Made by a program: the position numbers and the translations under genes. The notes under the pieces were generated by a model. It was not told where the DNA came from. It saw only the letters and a program-made list of their open reading frames with translations, and made no database searches. From NCBI RefSeq assembly GCF_907165045.1, contig NZ_CAJRAU010000010.1:1-64000 (forward strand): a DNA stretch of 64,000 nucleotides. Reading direction: 5' to 3'. Positions 1-8,811 of this stretch are shown here, piece by piece; within the stretch, counting starts at the first letter, position 1; the number at the start of each line of letters is the position of its first letter. The stretch comes from Dyadobacter linearis. Its GTDB lineage: Bacteria > Bacteroidota > Bacteroidia > Cytophagales > Spirosomataceae.

Positions 1-80
1 CCCGTATAACTACCGCCATTCAAATAAGCCTTAACAAGCCTAAGCTTAAAATTCAAACTGTGTTTTTTGTAATTAACCAT

Positions 81-118
81 AAAAATGCCCCCAAGAAGTG
101 TCTAACTTTTTGGGGGCA
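81..118 (-). terminator. Intrinsic terminator of gldJ
   Basis: An 8 bp inverted repeat (TGCCCCCA at 86-93 and TGGGGGCA at 111-118) is followed, reading the minus strand, by five T residues (81-85). It lies about 40 nt beyond the stop codon of the GldJ-like gene and so fits a Rho-independent terminator for it. Confidence 0.75.
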
Positions 119-159
119 GTGCATTTTCAGATAGCGGCTCTTCCATATTTGTTGATCAA

Positions 160-1437
160 TTATTCTTTGTGACTACCAGTAGCGATCATCGCGCAACGGA
201 AACCTACCATTGCAGTTGCCGAATCCTGATCCATGTAGCGGCGTGTTCCCGGAGATAACCAGTAAGCAACATCCGACCAAGAACCTCCTTTGTACACCCT
301 CAGCTTATCATCAACAAGCGAGTTAGCATTCTTGGTATCGTAGTTTTTAGAATCATCCTGGTATCCGTCACGACGGAAAGAGTTCAAATCGTTTACGTCT
401 GAGTTAGAAAGCGGACGGTAAACGTCATAAACCCATTCACTTACGTTACCTGCCATATCATACAAACCGTTGTCGTTTGCAGGGTATGAGCGAATTTCCT
501 GAGTGATAATAGCACCGTCATTGGATTTTCCGGCAATACCAGCGTAGTCACCAGGACCACGTTTGAAGTTCGCAAGCATTGTTCCTTGTTTCCGGCCACG
601 TGGCTGACGCATCGTAGAACCGTCCCATGGATAAATTCTTGAATTGGACTGGTTTTCGTCAGAATACTGTGTTCCGATCATTGCCATCGCAGCATATTCA
701 AACTCTGCTTCTGTTGGCAGACGGTAAGGCGGCATTACGTAGCCACTTTCAATTCTAAGTTGTGGTGCAGGAGCAGCAGCTTCTGCTGTTGCAACTGCTT
801 CGCCTTCTGCTTTTTTCTTTTTGCCAAAAGAGAAACCTTTCTTTTTCTTGCCTCCTGCGGCAGCTGCACCGGCTGTATTGTTAGCCTGGCTCACAGCGGC
901 AGTACGCCAAGCACAGTAATCATTAGCCTGAACCCACGACACACCAACCACAGGGTAAAGGCGGAAACCAGGGTGACGAAGATACATGGTCACGTAAGAG
1001 TCATTGAAAGACAATTCGTTAAACCATACATTCGTATCAGGTAAAGCTTTGCTGTAAAACTCTTCGGAGGAATCTCTCTGAACTGCGTTCAGGTATTCAA
1101 GATAGTGAACATTGGCAACCTCAGTCTGGTCCATATAGAACGACTGGATACTTACTGTTCTTTTTGGATTATCCCTTCTTGTCATCACATCCTCTTCCAG
1201 AGAGCCCATTGTGAAACGGCCTCCCTCAATGTACACAAGGTCGGGGCCAGCAGGCAGCGCCTTGTATTGCTTTACTTCAAAGCCATCTTTGCCATTGTAT
1301 GCCAACCCTGTTTTAGAACTTGTCTTACCAGGTTTCAAGCTGGTAGGTCTTTTGTTCTTACTACATGAAGTAGCCGCTAATAACACAATCAACATCAACG
1401 CGATCGACCGGGTACCCATCTTTTGCATGCAAATCAT
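160..1437 (-). CDS. gldJ: GldJ-like gliding motility / T9SS lipoprotein (SUMF1 fold)
   Basis: Outer-membrane lipoprotein of the formylglycine-generating-enzyme (SUMF1) fold. The GldJ family is needed for gliding and for stable type IX secretion in Bacteroidota and is thought to be structural rather than enzymatic. The protein has 425 aa, with an N-terminal hydrophobic segment and a probable lipid-attachment cysteine at about residue 25. The SUMF1 signatures run from about residue 66 (YIEGGRFTMGS) through FYMDQTEVAN (100-109) and RLPTEAEFEYA to the C-terminal GGSW and GFRC motifs. Residues DVM in the N-terminal part and the wording of the FYMDQTEVAN block favour GldJ over GldK. A Lys/Ala-rich low-complexity insert occupies about residues 183-225. 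Starts at 1428 or 1419 are also possible. It is transcribed alone, with a terminator just after it. Confidence 0.8.
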   Translation of the reverse strand: MICMQKMGTRSIALMLIVLLAATSCSKNKRPTSLKPGKTSSKTGLAYNGKDGFEVKQYKALPAGPDLVYIEGGRFTMGSLEEDVMTRRDNPKRTVSIQSFYMDQTEVANVHYLEYLNAVQRDSSEEFYSKALPDTNVWFNELSFNDSYVTMYLRHPGFRLYPVVGVSWVQANDYCAWRTAAVSQANNTAGAAAAGGKKKKGFSFGKKKKAEGEAVATAEAAAPAPQLRIESGYVMPPYRLPTEAEFEYAAMAMIGTQYSDENQSNSRIYPWDGSTMRQPRGRKQGTMLANFKRGPGDYAGIAGKSNDGAIITQEIRSYPANDNGLYDMAGNVSEWVYDVYRPLSNSDVNDLNSFRRDGYQDDSKNYDTKNANSLVDDKLRVYKGGSWSDVAYWLSPGTRRYMDQDSATAMVGFRCAMIATGSHKE

Positions 1438-1483
1438 TGCTTAAAGTGACTTTATAGTTTGGTATTTTGTAGTATGCGAAATC

Positions 1484-1492
1484 GCAAATTTA
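1484..1492 (-). promoter_or_regulatory. Candidate -7 box for gldJ
   Basis: The minus strand reads TAAATTTGC, a match to the Bacteroidota -7 consensus TAnnTTTG, 47 nt before the first possible start codon. A TTG at the right distance upstream was not found, so only the -7 part is supported. Confidence 0.4.
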
Positions 1493-1524
1493 TGAAATGA
1501 AACTAGAATATTTCTAAAAATCAA

Positions 1525-4500
1525 TTAGCTCGTCATTTCGGCGAGGATATTCCGCGCCTGATCAATACTTTTTACATCTTCACAAATCAGGATCAGCTTG
1601 CCTTTCTGGTCTTTTAAAGAGATTTGTTTGGGATGTTTTTTAATGTAGTCGATAACCTGTCCGAACTTGGCTGACTGGAAAAATTCGTCATTCTGCGAAG
1701 TAACGAAGTATCCTTTCAATGTATTGCTCTTTAAAGTTAGTTTTTCAAAGTGCAAACTCTCTGCTTTCCAGCGCAAACGCACGGTTTTCAACAAATCCTG
1801 AACTTCCAGTGGAACAGGGCCGAACCTGTCCAGTATTTCCTGTTCAAATTTCGCCAACTCATCGTCTGTTTCAATATTGTCGAGGCGGGTATATAACGAC
1901 AATCTTTCCGAAATATTTTTGACATAATCGTCTGGAATCAACGTAGCAAAATCTGTCTCGATCTGGGTGTCCGCAACCAGCTTGGCAGGTAATCCCAATG
2001 CATTTGCGAAGAGATCTTTAAACTCATTATTTTTCAATTCCTGAACAGCCTCGTCGAGCATTTTGTGATACAATTCATAACCCAGATCATTCACAAAACC
2101 ACTTTGCTCGGCTCCCAGCAAGTTACCTGCGCCGCGAATATCCAAATCCCGCATTGCTACTTTAAAACCGTCTCCCAGTTCCGAGAACTCTTCCAGTGTT
2201 TGCAAACGCTTACGCGAGTCGCTGGCAAGTGTCGACGCATTGGGCGTAAGCAAATAACAGAATGCTTTCCGGTTTGACCGCCCTACCCGGCCGCGCATCT
2301 GGTGCAAATCCGACAGCCCAAACATGTGCGCCGTATTAATAATGATCGTATTCGCATTCGCAATATCAATACCGGATTCAATGATATTGGTCGAAACCAG
2401 TACATCATATTCACCTTCAATAAAGGCAACCATTACTTTTTCCAGCTTATCACCGTCCATCTGGCCGTGCGCCACGCCTATTCTCACATCTGGTACCAGT
2501 CTCAAAATGATATTCGCGATCGACTCAATATCGTTTACGCGGTTATGGACAAAAAATACCTGCCCGCCGCGGTTTACCTCAAAACTGATCGCGTCGCGGA
2601 TAAATTCTTCGCTGAAAGTATGCACTTCCGTGGTTACCGGCTGCCTGTTTGGTGGCGGTGTAGCGATTACCGAAAGGTCACGCGCGCCCATTAATGAGAA
2701 ATGCAGAGTCCGCGGGATCGGGGTAGCTGTGAGTGTTAAAACATCTACATTCACCCGCATTTCCTTTAACCTATCCTTCGCTTTTACTCCAAATTTCTGC
2801 TCCTCATCAATAACCAATAACCCCAGATCTTTGAATTTGACGTCTTTATTCAAAATCCGGTGGGTACCTATTAAGATATCAATCTTACCTTCTTCGGCTT
2901 GTTTCAAAGTTTCCTTGATCTCTTTCGGCGACTTAAAACGGTTGATATACCCCACCTTCGCCGGGAAATCAGCCAGCCGCTCGCTGAAAGTTTTGAAATG
3001 CTGCATTGCCAGAATCGTGGTAGGTACGAGCACCGCCACTTGCTTGCTATCACAAACCGCCTTGAATGCAGCCCTGATCGCGATTTCTGTTTTACCAAAA
3101 CCAACATCCCCGCACACCAGCCTGTCCATCGGGTGCGCTTTTTCCATATCATCCTTCACATTCGCAGTGGCAGTAGCCTGGTCAGGCGTATCTTCATATA
3201 TAAAGGAAGATTCCAGCTCGGCCTGCATGTAATTATCGGGCGAATAGGGGAATCCGGGCGCCTGCCTGCGTTTGGCGTACAATGCGATCAGCTCGTGGGC
3301 AATATCTTTAAGCTGCTTTTTAACTTTCGATTTTTTCGCTTCCCAGTCACCCGAGCCCAGTTTGCTCATAGCGGGCGGCGTACCTTCTTTACCGGTATAT
3401 TTGGCAATCTTATGCAAGTTATGCACACTCACATACAGCAGATCGTTATCGCGGTAAATCAGCCGGATCGCCTCCTGCTCTTTTCCATTCACATCTTTCC
3501 GCTCCAAACCCGCAAACCGACCAATACCATAATCTACGTGCGTCACAAAATCACCCACTTGCAGCGATTTCAGTTCCTTTAATGTGATCGCTTTCGATTT
3601 GGTAAACTTGTCCTTCAACCGGTATTTGTGAAAACGCGCAAATATCTGGTGATCCGTGTAGCAAGCGACTTTTACATTATCATCCACAAAACCTTCCCGC
3701 AGCGAAATGTGCATGGGCCGGAATTTTACGAATGGATCCAGATCTTCAAAAATACGTTCGAGCCGGTCGAGCTGCTTGGGCTGCTCGGCTACGATGATAT
3801 TAACATAACCTTTGGATTGATTTTCAGATAAATCATCGATCAACCTTTTGAAATCTTTATTAAATGAAGGCTGCGGCTTGGAGGAATAGGGAATTTTAGT
3901 TTCTGTTTTGAAATAAGACTTTTTGCCAAATTCAACAGTTTTAAATTTTTTCACCTGCGTCAGAAAACCTCTCCGCGTCTCGAACAGATCCTGGGGATTC
4001 GACACGATCTGAACGCCGCCGCCGGTCACTTCTTCCAGTGCTTTTTCCGCTTTTTCAAAACATTTCTCAATCACTTCCAGCGTCAGTTCCACGTCTTTGA
4101 ACCATACTGTCGTTTCAGGCGCAAGAAAGTTGAAAAACGATTCCCGCGTCTCGTGCGATAGTTTTTGCTGAATATCCGGCACTATATTGATCTGCTTCGC
4201 AGTTTCGATAGAAAGCTGGGTATCCGGGTCAAAAGAGCGGATACTTTCTACCTCATCACCAAAAAGCTCGATCCTGAAAGGGTGTTCATTTGCAAATGAA
4301 AAAACATCGATAATACCCCCACGCACAGAGAATTGGCCCGCCTCAAAAACGAAATCCGTGATCTCGAACCCATAGCTCGTCAAAAATTCGGTCAGAAACG
4401 AAGGATCGAGTTTCTCTCCCACTTTTACCGAAAAAGTATTGGCTTTCAGCGATCGTTTGTTGATCACTTTTTCAAACAATGCTTCCGGATAAGTAACAAG

Positions 4501-4872
4501 TTGGACGGGCGTGGCGCGACCGGCACTGAGCTTGTTCAGGATCTCCCCGCGCATCAGTACATTGGCATTATCCACTTCCTCGTAGTGATACGGTCTTTTA
4601 TAGGAGGTCGGGTAAAAAAGTACTTCCGTTTTTCCGAGCAGATTTTGCAGGTCATTCTGGAAATACGCAGCCTCGTCGCGGTCACTTAATATGTACAGTG
4701 CCGGACTTTTTTTTCGCTGCTGGATCGACGCTGTCACGACCGCGTCCAGGCTGCCGACCAATCCTTTAATTTGAATATGAGCCGATTCGGGATTCTTAGA
4801 ACTGATCTGCTCTACCAGCAGATCCATGTAACCGTCGCCTCCGTATAGTGTCAATAAGTCCTTAACTTCCAA
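1525..4872 (-). CDS. mfd: Transcription-repair coupling factor Mfd
   Basis: ATP-dependent DNA translocase that removes RNA polymerase stalled at lesions and recruits UvrA. The 1115 aa length is normal for the family. Visible parts in order: UvrB-like N-terminal region, the CarD-like RNA-polymerase-interacting domain (starts near residue 440, VGDFVTHVDYGIGRFAGL), helicase Walker A GDVGFGKTE near residue 586, the DEEQ Walker B box near residue 687, the helicase motif TATPIPRTL, the RGRVGRSNR motif VI region and the C-terminal TRCF domain. It stands alone between gldJ and the divergent pnuC. A well-formed promoter lies about 130 nt upstream. I see no truncation or missing motif. Confidence 0.97.
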   Translation of the reverse strand: MEVKDLLTLYGGDGYMDLLVEQISSKNPESAHIQIKGLVGSLDAVVTASIQQRKKSPALYILSDRDEAAYFQNDLQNLLGKTEVLFYPTSYKRPYHYEEVDNANVLMRGEILNKLSAGRATPVQLVTYPEALFEKVINKRSLKANTFSVKVGEKLDPSFLTEFLTSYGFEITDFVFEAGQFSVRGGIIDVFSFANEHPFRIELFGDEVESIRSFDPDTQLSIETAKQINIVPDIQQKLSHETRESFFNFLAPETTVWFKDVELTLEVIEKCFEKAEKALEEVTGGGVQIVSNPQDLFETRRGFLTQVKKFKTVEFGKKSYFKTETKIPYSSKPQPSFNKDFKRLIDDLSENQSKGYVNIIVAEQPKQLDRLERIFEDLDPFVKFRPMHISLREGFVDDNVKVACYTDHQIFARFHKYRLKDKFTKSKAITLKELKSLQVGDFVTHVDYGIGRFAGLERKDVNGKEQEAIRLIYRDNDLLYVSVHNLHKIAKYTGKEGTPPAMSKLGSGDWEAKKSKVKKQLKDIAHELIALYAKRRQAPGFPYSPDNYMQAELESSFIYEDTPDQATATANVKDDMEKAHPMDRLVCGDVGFGKTEIAIRAAFKAVCDSKQVAVLVPTTILAMQHFKTFSERLADFPAKVGYINRFKSPKEIKETLKQAEEGKIDILIGTHRILNKDVKFKDLGLLVIDEEQKFGVKAKDRLKEMRVNVDVLTLTATPIPRTLHFSLMGARDLSVIATPPPNRQPVTTEVHTFSEEFIRDAISFEVNRGGQVFFVHNRVNDIESIANIILRLVPDVRIGVAHGQMDGDKLEKVMVAFIEGEYDVLVSTNIIESGIDIANANTIIINTAHMFGLSDLHQMRGRVGRSNRKAFCYLLTPNASTLASDSRKRLQTLEEFSELGDGFKVAMRDLDIRGAGNLLGAEQSGFVNDLGYELYHKMLDEAVQELKNNEFKDLFANALGLPAKLVADTQIETDFATLIPDDYVKNISERLSLYTRLDNIETDDELAKFEQEILDRFGPVPLEVQDLLKTVRLRWKAESLHFEKLTLKSNTLKGYFVTSQNDEFFQSAKFGQVIDYIKKHPKQISLKDQKGKLILICEDVKSIDQARNILAEMTS

Positions 4873-5004
4873 GTAGTTTCAGATTAAATTGCGGCTGTTG
4901 CCGACTGTGGATTTTAAACGCAAAAAGCCGTTTCGGGGATTTTCCCGACCGGCAAAAAAGATAACATCAGCACGGAAATTTTCGTTTGCCGTTTTGATGT
5001 GATA

Positions 5005-5035
5005 CAAAAATAAAGCCAAAAGTGGCAGCTTACAA
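5005..5035 (-). promoter_or_regulatory. Bacteroidota-type promoter of mfd
   Basis: The minus strand carries TTG (5033-5035), a 20 nt spacer and TATTTTTG (5005-5012), matching TTG-N19-21-TAnnTTTG exactly. It points towards mfd and predicts a start of transcription near 4998, giving a leader of about 125 nt. Confidence 0.65.
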
Positions 5036-5110
5036 GTTACGGTTCTGTTAACAGACGTTGCTTTCGTTCCTATATTCGCATATTCAGCTTACTTTCTGAT
5101 TGCGAAACAA

Positions 5111-5722
5111 ATGATCGACTGGCTTAACAAGATGATTTCCCTGGGAATATTCGTTACCACTCCCCTGGAAATCCTCGGTTTTGTAACCGGCGCAATCTAC
5201 GTTTACCTGAACACCCGCCAAAATATAACCAGCTGGTTTTTCGGGATTGCGAATGCCCTTTTATACGCGGCCGTTTTCTGGCAGGTAAGGTTATATGCCG
5301 ATATGGGTTTGCAGGGATATTACTTTTTCACGAGCATTTACGGCTGGTGGATGTGGAAATTCGGCGGGGCCAATCACGATGTTTTGAAAGTAACTTTCAC
5401 ACCCAGAAAACTCTACCCAATCTTCGCCGTCATATTTATAACAGGCACCATTTTGTGGGGATTTTTGCTGGAAAAATTTACAAACGCCAGCTTCACCTAC
5501 CTCGATTCCGCATTGACGATCGCCAGCCTGATCGGTCAATATATGCTAGCCCGGAAATACCTCGAAAACTGGATAGTCTGGATCATCGCCGACGCCTGCT
5601 ACGTAATCCTATATTTCTACAAAGCCCTAAACCTAACCGCATTCCTGTACGTTGTATTTATGATATTGGCAATGGTAGGGTTTGTGAGGTGGAGGGGGGA
5701 TTTGCAGAAGGAACGTGGTTAG
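5111..5722 (+). CDS. pnuC: PnuC-family nicotinamide riboside transporter
   Basis: Inner-membrane facilitator of the PnuC family, which takes up nicotinamide riboside (or another B-vitamin precursor in relatives) for NAD synthesis. The 203 aa protein is almost wholly hydrophobic with about seven predicted membrane segments. The family signature SIYGWWMWKFG is present near residue 78, preceded by the NxxxYxxVF-type segment NALLYAAVFW. Length is typical. The start ATG is the first in frame. No kinase gene (NadR-like) is adjacent and I could not recognise a TPP or NAD riboswitch in the 238 nt upstream, so the vitamin specificity (nicotinamide riboside versus thiamine or riboflavin relatives) rests on family resemblance only. 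Confidence 0.88.
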   Translation: MIDWLNKMISLGIFVTTPLEILGFVTGAIYVYLNTRQNITSWFFGIANALLYAAVFWQVRLYADMGLQGYYFFTSIYGWWMWKFGGANHDVLKVTFTPRKLYPIFAVIFITGTILWGFLLEKFTNASFTYLDSALTIASLIGQYMLARKYLENWIVWIIADACYVILYFYKALNLTAFLYVVFMILAMVGFVRWRGDLQKERG

Positions 5723-5729
5723 CTGAAGT

Positions 5730-5898
5730 TGTGACGGGGTTGATAATTTGTTGTCATTTGATGGTCATTAGTTGTCATTAATAGTCATAGGTAGTTCATT
5801 CATTGTCAGGTACTGAAATGACATTCTCAGGAAACAATTAATGACAACTAATGACTAAAATGACAACTAATGACCAACAATGACCACCAATGACATTC
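5730..5898. repeat. Degenerate word array with inverted halves (TGTCATTA / TGACAACTAATGAC)
   Basis: The intergenic stretch between the convergent pnuC and barstar genes is built from variants of the word GTCATTAGTTGTCATTA in its first part (about 5753-5790) and their reverse complement ATGACAACTAATGAC in the second part (about 5838-5893). About 35-45 nt of unrelated sequence separate them. The halves could pair into a long imperfect hairpin. No coding potential is seen. The same architecture with different words recurs at three places in the T6SS locus. Confidence 0.7.
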
Positions 5899-5903
5899 CT
5901 CCC

Positions 5904-6344
5904 CTAAATCACCCCAAACAAAATCTCCTGCTCTTCCAGCAGCGCTTGAATGCGATCGGATTGCTGGAATATAATGCGGAGCTCCTTTTTGTCAACACCT
6001 TCTTCATCGTCCAGCCACTTCCAGTCTTCGGCAGTCGCGTCGAGGAGGTCGATTATGGTGAGAATTTTATCTTTTGATTTTTCTTTTGAAAGCCAGTCTG
6101 CCGAGTTACTGATGTAGATAATGATCTGTTTTGCGCCGATCCAGGAAAGGTCATTCAGCATTTCGTCCAGATCTTCCAGGCTGGTACCCTCGTAATCAGG
6201 GAATTGCAGCGCCTCTGCGAGCTGGTTGTGAAAATCCTTGACAGACAATGCGTTTTTTCCATCAATGTGCGCAACTACAGCGGCGTGGAAAGTTTTCTGT
6301 ACCTCCGTTTCATTTGGCGCGACCAGAAAGTGCGTGTTTTTCAT
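5904..6344 (-). CDS. Barstar-family (ribonuclease inhibitor-like) protein
   Basis: Predicted small cytoplasmic protein of the barstar fold, the family of inhibitors that block barnase-type ribonucleases. The 146 aa protein shows the family pattern HIDGKNALSVKDFHNQLAEA (about residues 26-45) followed by FPDYEGTSLEDLDEMLNDL (48-66), which matches the barstar helix that normally plugs the RNase active site. It is longer than classical barstar (about 90 aa) by a C-terminal extension. Its start codon lies 2 nt after the stop of the upstream TIM-barrel gene, so the two are probably co-transcribed. No ribonuclease toxin gene was recognised nearby. It may be an orphan inhibitor or have a different partner. 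Confidence 0.75.
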   Translation of the reverse strand: MKNTHFLVAPNETEVQKTFHAAVVAHIDGKNALSVKDFHNQLAEALQFPDYEGTSLEDLDEMLNDLSWIGAKQIIIYISNSADWLSKEKSKDKILTIIDLLDATAEDWKWLDDEEGVDKKELRIIFQQSDRIQALLEEQEILFGVI

Positions 6345-6346
6345 TA

Positions 6347-7270
6347 TTATTTCAAATATCGTTTTCTAAATAAATGCATCATGTGCACATTAATGGCCCA
6401 TTGATCTGCCAGCGGCTGGTTGGTGAATGGTACTGTGGGTAAATAATGGGGAGGTCCAAATTCGGTCAAAACTGTTAGCGTTTCGCCATTTTTCACCTTT
6501 TGTTCCACCACTGCATCCCACCAGGCGAGATGCGCTTTTACGGTCGCCTCCCATTCCGGTGCCCGGGGATCGTTTACCTGCGGGCCTTCCTCGTGCCCAA
6601 TGCGCGAGTGAATATGCCCCGTGCGCGACAATGCGAGTTTAACAGTTTCCTGCTGATCCTGCAACAAACTTTCGTGCACATTACACCAATGCGAAATATC
6701 CAGCGTCAGTTTCAGTTCCGGATTTTTCTCCATAAAATCTCTCGCAATATGCGCAGCAAAAAGCATCCTCCCGCGGTGCGTTTCGTGGTAAATCGGAATG
6801 CCGGTTTTTGCGGTAGCAGCCGTAGTATGGTCTATAAATGCCTTATTTTGTTCGTAATTAAAGAAATCCTTGCCGCTGTGACAATTGATATACAGTGGTT
6901 TCTGTTCGTATTCAGTCGAAGCCGCATTGATCTGTCTTTTAAAAATATCCAGGTGCTTCGCATACTCTCTTTCTCCCGAACCACACAGGAATCCGACGTC
7001 CAGACTGTATTTTTTCAAAGCCGTAAACAGCTCCTTTTGCTTTTCTTTCGTGCCCGGCCACCAGATTTCGAGACCGTCGTAACCTTCTTTTTTTATAGCT
7101 GCGCAAAAAGCATCCGTGTTGCCTACGAAGCCCCAGTTTGTCCCGAATATTTTCAAAGAAAACTTGTCTGCAAACTGAAAAGGCGCTTTTTCAGCATCTG
7201 AAATGGCTTCAAAGCCCGTTAATACGCCCGCTGTGGCGATCGCACTGCTCATAAATTTCCGACGGTTCAT
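6347..7270 (-). CDS. Sugar phosphate isomerase/epimerase-like TIM barrel, exported
   Basis: Member of the xylose-isomerase-like TIM-barrel superfamily (AP_endonuc_2 fold), which contains sugar isomerases, epimerases and dehydratases that use a divalent metal. The 307 aa protein begins MNRRKFMSS followed by a hydrophobic stretch, a Tat-like signal, so it probably acts in the periplasm. Probable metal and substrate residues are visible in EIWWPG (about 72), HETHRGR (about 161), DISHW (about 189), HIHSRIGH (about 217) and TEFGPPHY (about 270). It sits at the end of the DUF1549/DUF1501 operon, 2 nt after the DUF2231-cytochrome gene, which suggests a role in modifying or breaking down a sugar. Substrate unknown. 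Confidence 0.82.
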   Translation of the reverse strand: MNRRKFMSSAIATAGVLTGFEAISDAEKAPFQFADKFSLKIFGTNWGFVGNTDAFCAAIKKEGYDGLEIWWPGTKEKQKELFTALKKYSLDVGFLCGSGEREYAKHLDIFKRQINAASTEYEQKPLYINCHSGKDFFNYEQNKAFIDHTTAATAKTGIPIYHETHRGRMLFAAHIARDFMEKNPELKLTLDISHWCNVHESLLQDQQETVKLALSRTGHIHSRIGHEEGPQVNDPRAPEWEATVKAHLAWWDAVVEQKVKNGETLTVLTEFGPPHYLPTVPFTNQPLADQWAINVHMMHLFRKRYLK

Positions 7271-7272
7271 GT

Positions 7273-8766
7273 TTATTGTTTTTTGACTTCTTCTTTGCCG
7301 GTTGTATCCCCGGCTTTCAAAAATTGCGCTACTGCCGCCTCGTTGAACCCATTCACAACCAAAAGGTTAGGATTTTGCCTGCCCACCTGGCTCACCGCAC
7401 TATCCGTAACAGCCGATTGCCACACGTAAATCGAGCGCAGCGCCTTCATGCCGGCAACATTCTTCAAACCTTCGTCGCCCACCTTGGTATCTACAATATT
7501 GATGTATTCGAGGTAAGGAAGTGGTTTTATTGCAGCAATACCCTTGTCGGTGATACCGGTATGTTCAATGTGGAGCTTGCTGAGGTTTGGGAATTTGGCA
7601 ATTTGCTGCAAAGCCGCGTCGGTAATCTTGGTACCACCCAATTTCAGCCAAGTAATCTGCTGTGCAACGGGTTGCAGCAGCTCCATTTGTTTGTCAGTAA
7701 AATCAGGCAAATTCACCGCACTTATTTCGAGTAGGTTCTGATCCTGCGATAAGGTATTGACGATCAGTCCGGTTTTGCGCAGGTTTTCAATAGCCTGTTC
7801 ATTTGCCTTAGGAACTTTCACACTCAATACTGCCGAAGCCTGCGCCGCGCCTGTACCCGCCGGCGCTTCTTTTCCAAGCGACGCCAATGCAGGTTTAACT
7901 GCTTCCGAAACGGTCATTTGTGATACCTTCTTATCTGCCGAAGCACCCTGATCAATCCACCAGGAAAGCAATGCGATCTGGTCTGTCGTCAATTGCGGCT
8001 TACCTTTCGGCGGCATGTGTTCGTCGTCATTTTCAGGCAGCAAACACCTCTTGATCATATCACTTTCAGCCCCTTTTCCAACCACAAAAGCAGGGCCGTT
8101 TTCGCCACCTTTGGCCAGCAATGCAAGTTGATCCATTCTTAAATCACCTTTGCTTTTACTCGCGCTGTGGCACTGCGTACATTTCGCCTGCAAAATCGGC
8201 TGTACGATATCAGAATATACGACAGCCTGCTGTACATCCGCAATCGGCTTGATCTCAGTAGGCTTTTCTTCCATCGGTGGCAGGCCAGCCAGTCCGCGGA
8301 AGGGTTCGGGAGTATATTGCGTGAGGTATCCTTCACCGTGCGTAAGCGCGCCGCCGTCGTGACCGGCGGTCAATGTCAGCAAGGTTGCGATAAGGATTGC
8401 AGGGAGATAAATGACTTTGATAGAAGGTATTGCCCGTTCAAATCGGTCTGATTTCACGAACCACGCGGCCCAGGCAAACACAGCTACGCCAATTCCTTTC
8501 CACATGTGGTTATTAAGGAGATCAGCATCGTAGCCGCCGGTCAGAGAAAGTAAGTAACCGGCTACGCAGGCAAAAGTGGCACTTATCGCTGACCAGAATA
8601 GAATAAATACAATTGTACCCTCACTGACTGCGATTTTACCCCAGCGCCGCCCGAGTTCGAGCAGTGCCCCTATCAATAAGAAGCCAATGGGAAAATGGAC
8701 GATTGCCGGGTGGAACCTGCCAATAAAAGTAGCCCAGGACGAGTCCTGAAGTAAAATGTAATGCAT
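7273..8766 (-). CDS. DUF2231 membrane / planctomycete-type cytochrome c / leucine-rich-repeat protein
   Basis: Three-part protein of 497 aa. Residues about 1-150 form a four-helix membrane domain of the DUF2231 type (HPAIVHFPIGFLLIGALLE). Then comes a cytochrome c domain of the PSCyt1 type with one haem motif CTQCH near residue 195 and the downstream MPPKGKP loop that supplies the haem methionine. The C-terminal part (about 335-480) is a short leucine-rich-repeat stretch (LSKLHIEHTGITDKG and similar). The arrangement is typical of Verrucomicrobia/Planctomycetes and some Cytophagales. It is probably a membrane-bound electron-transfer protein working with the DUF1549/DUF1553 and DUF1501 proteins of the same operon. 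The exact reaction is unknown. Confidence 0.8.
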   Translation of the reverse strand: MHYILLQDSSWATFIGRFHPAIVHFPIGFLLIGALLELGRRWGKIAVSEGTIVFILFWSAISATFACVAGYLLSLTGGYDADLLNNHMWKGIGVAVFAWAAWFVKSDRFERAIPSIKVIYLPAILIATLLTLTAGHDGGALTHGEGYLTQYTPEPFRGLAGLPPMEEKPTEIKPIADVQQAVVYSDIVQPILQAKCTQCHSASKSKGDLRMDQLALLAKGGENGPAFVVGKGAESDMIKRCLLPENDDEHMPPKGKPQLTTDQIALLSWWIDQGASADKKVSQMTVSEAVKPALASLGKEAPAGTGAAQASAVLSVKVPKANEQAIENLRKTGLIVNTLSQDQNLLEISAVNLPDFTDKQMELLQPVAQQITWLKLGGTKITDAALQQIAKFPNLSKLHIEHTGITDKGIAAIKPLPYLEYINIVDTKVGDEGLKNVAGMKALRSIYVWQSAVTDSAVSQVGRQNPNLLVVNGFNEAAVAQFLKAGDTTGKEEVKKQ

Positions 8767-8811
8767 GATCAGGGGTTTAGTGTCAATCTAAAATATGCGC
8801 TCATTTGCCTT

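Noticed and set aside
2324-3232. 302-codon frame on the plus strand inside mfd
   Set aside because: It is opposite to a fully conserved Mfd helicase region, shows Ser/Thr/Pro-rich text without motifs and is an antisense shadow.
4873-5110. Riboswitch (TPP or NAD-II type) ahead of pnuC
   Set aside because: I did not find the conserved TPP core or another known vitamin riboswitch signature; only the mfd promoter was supported.
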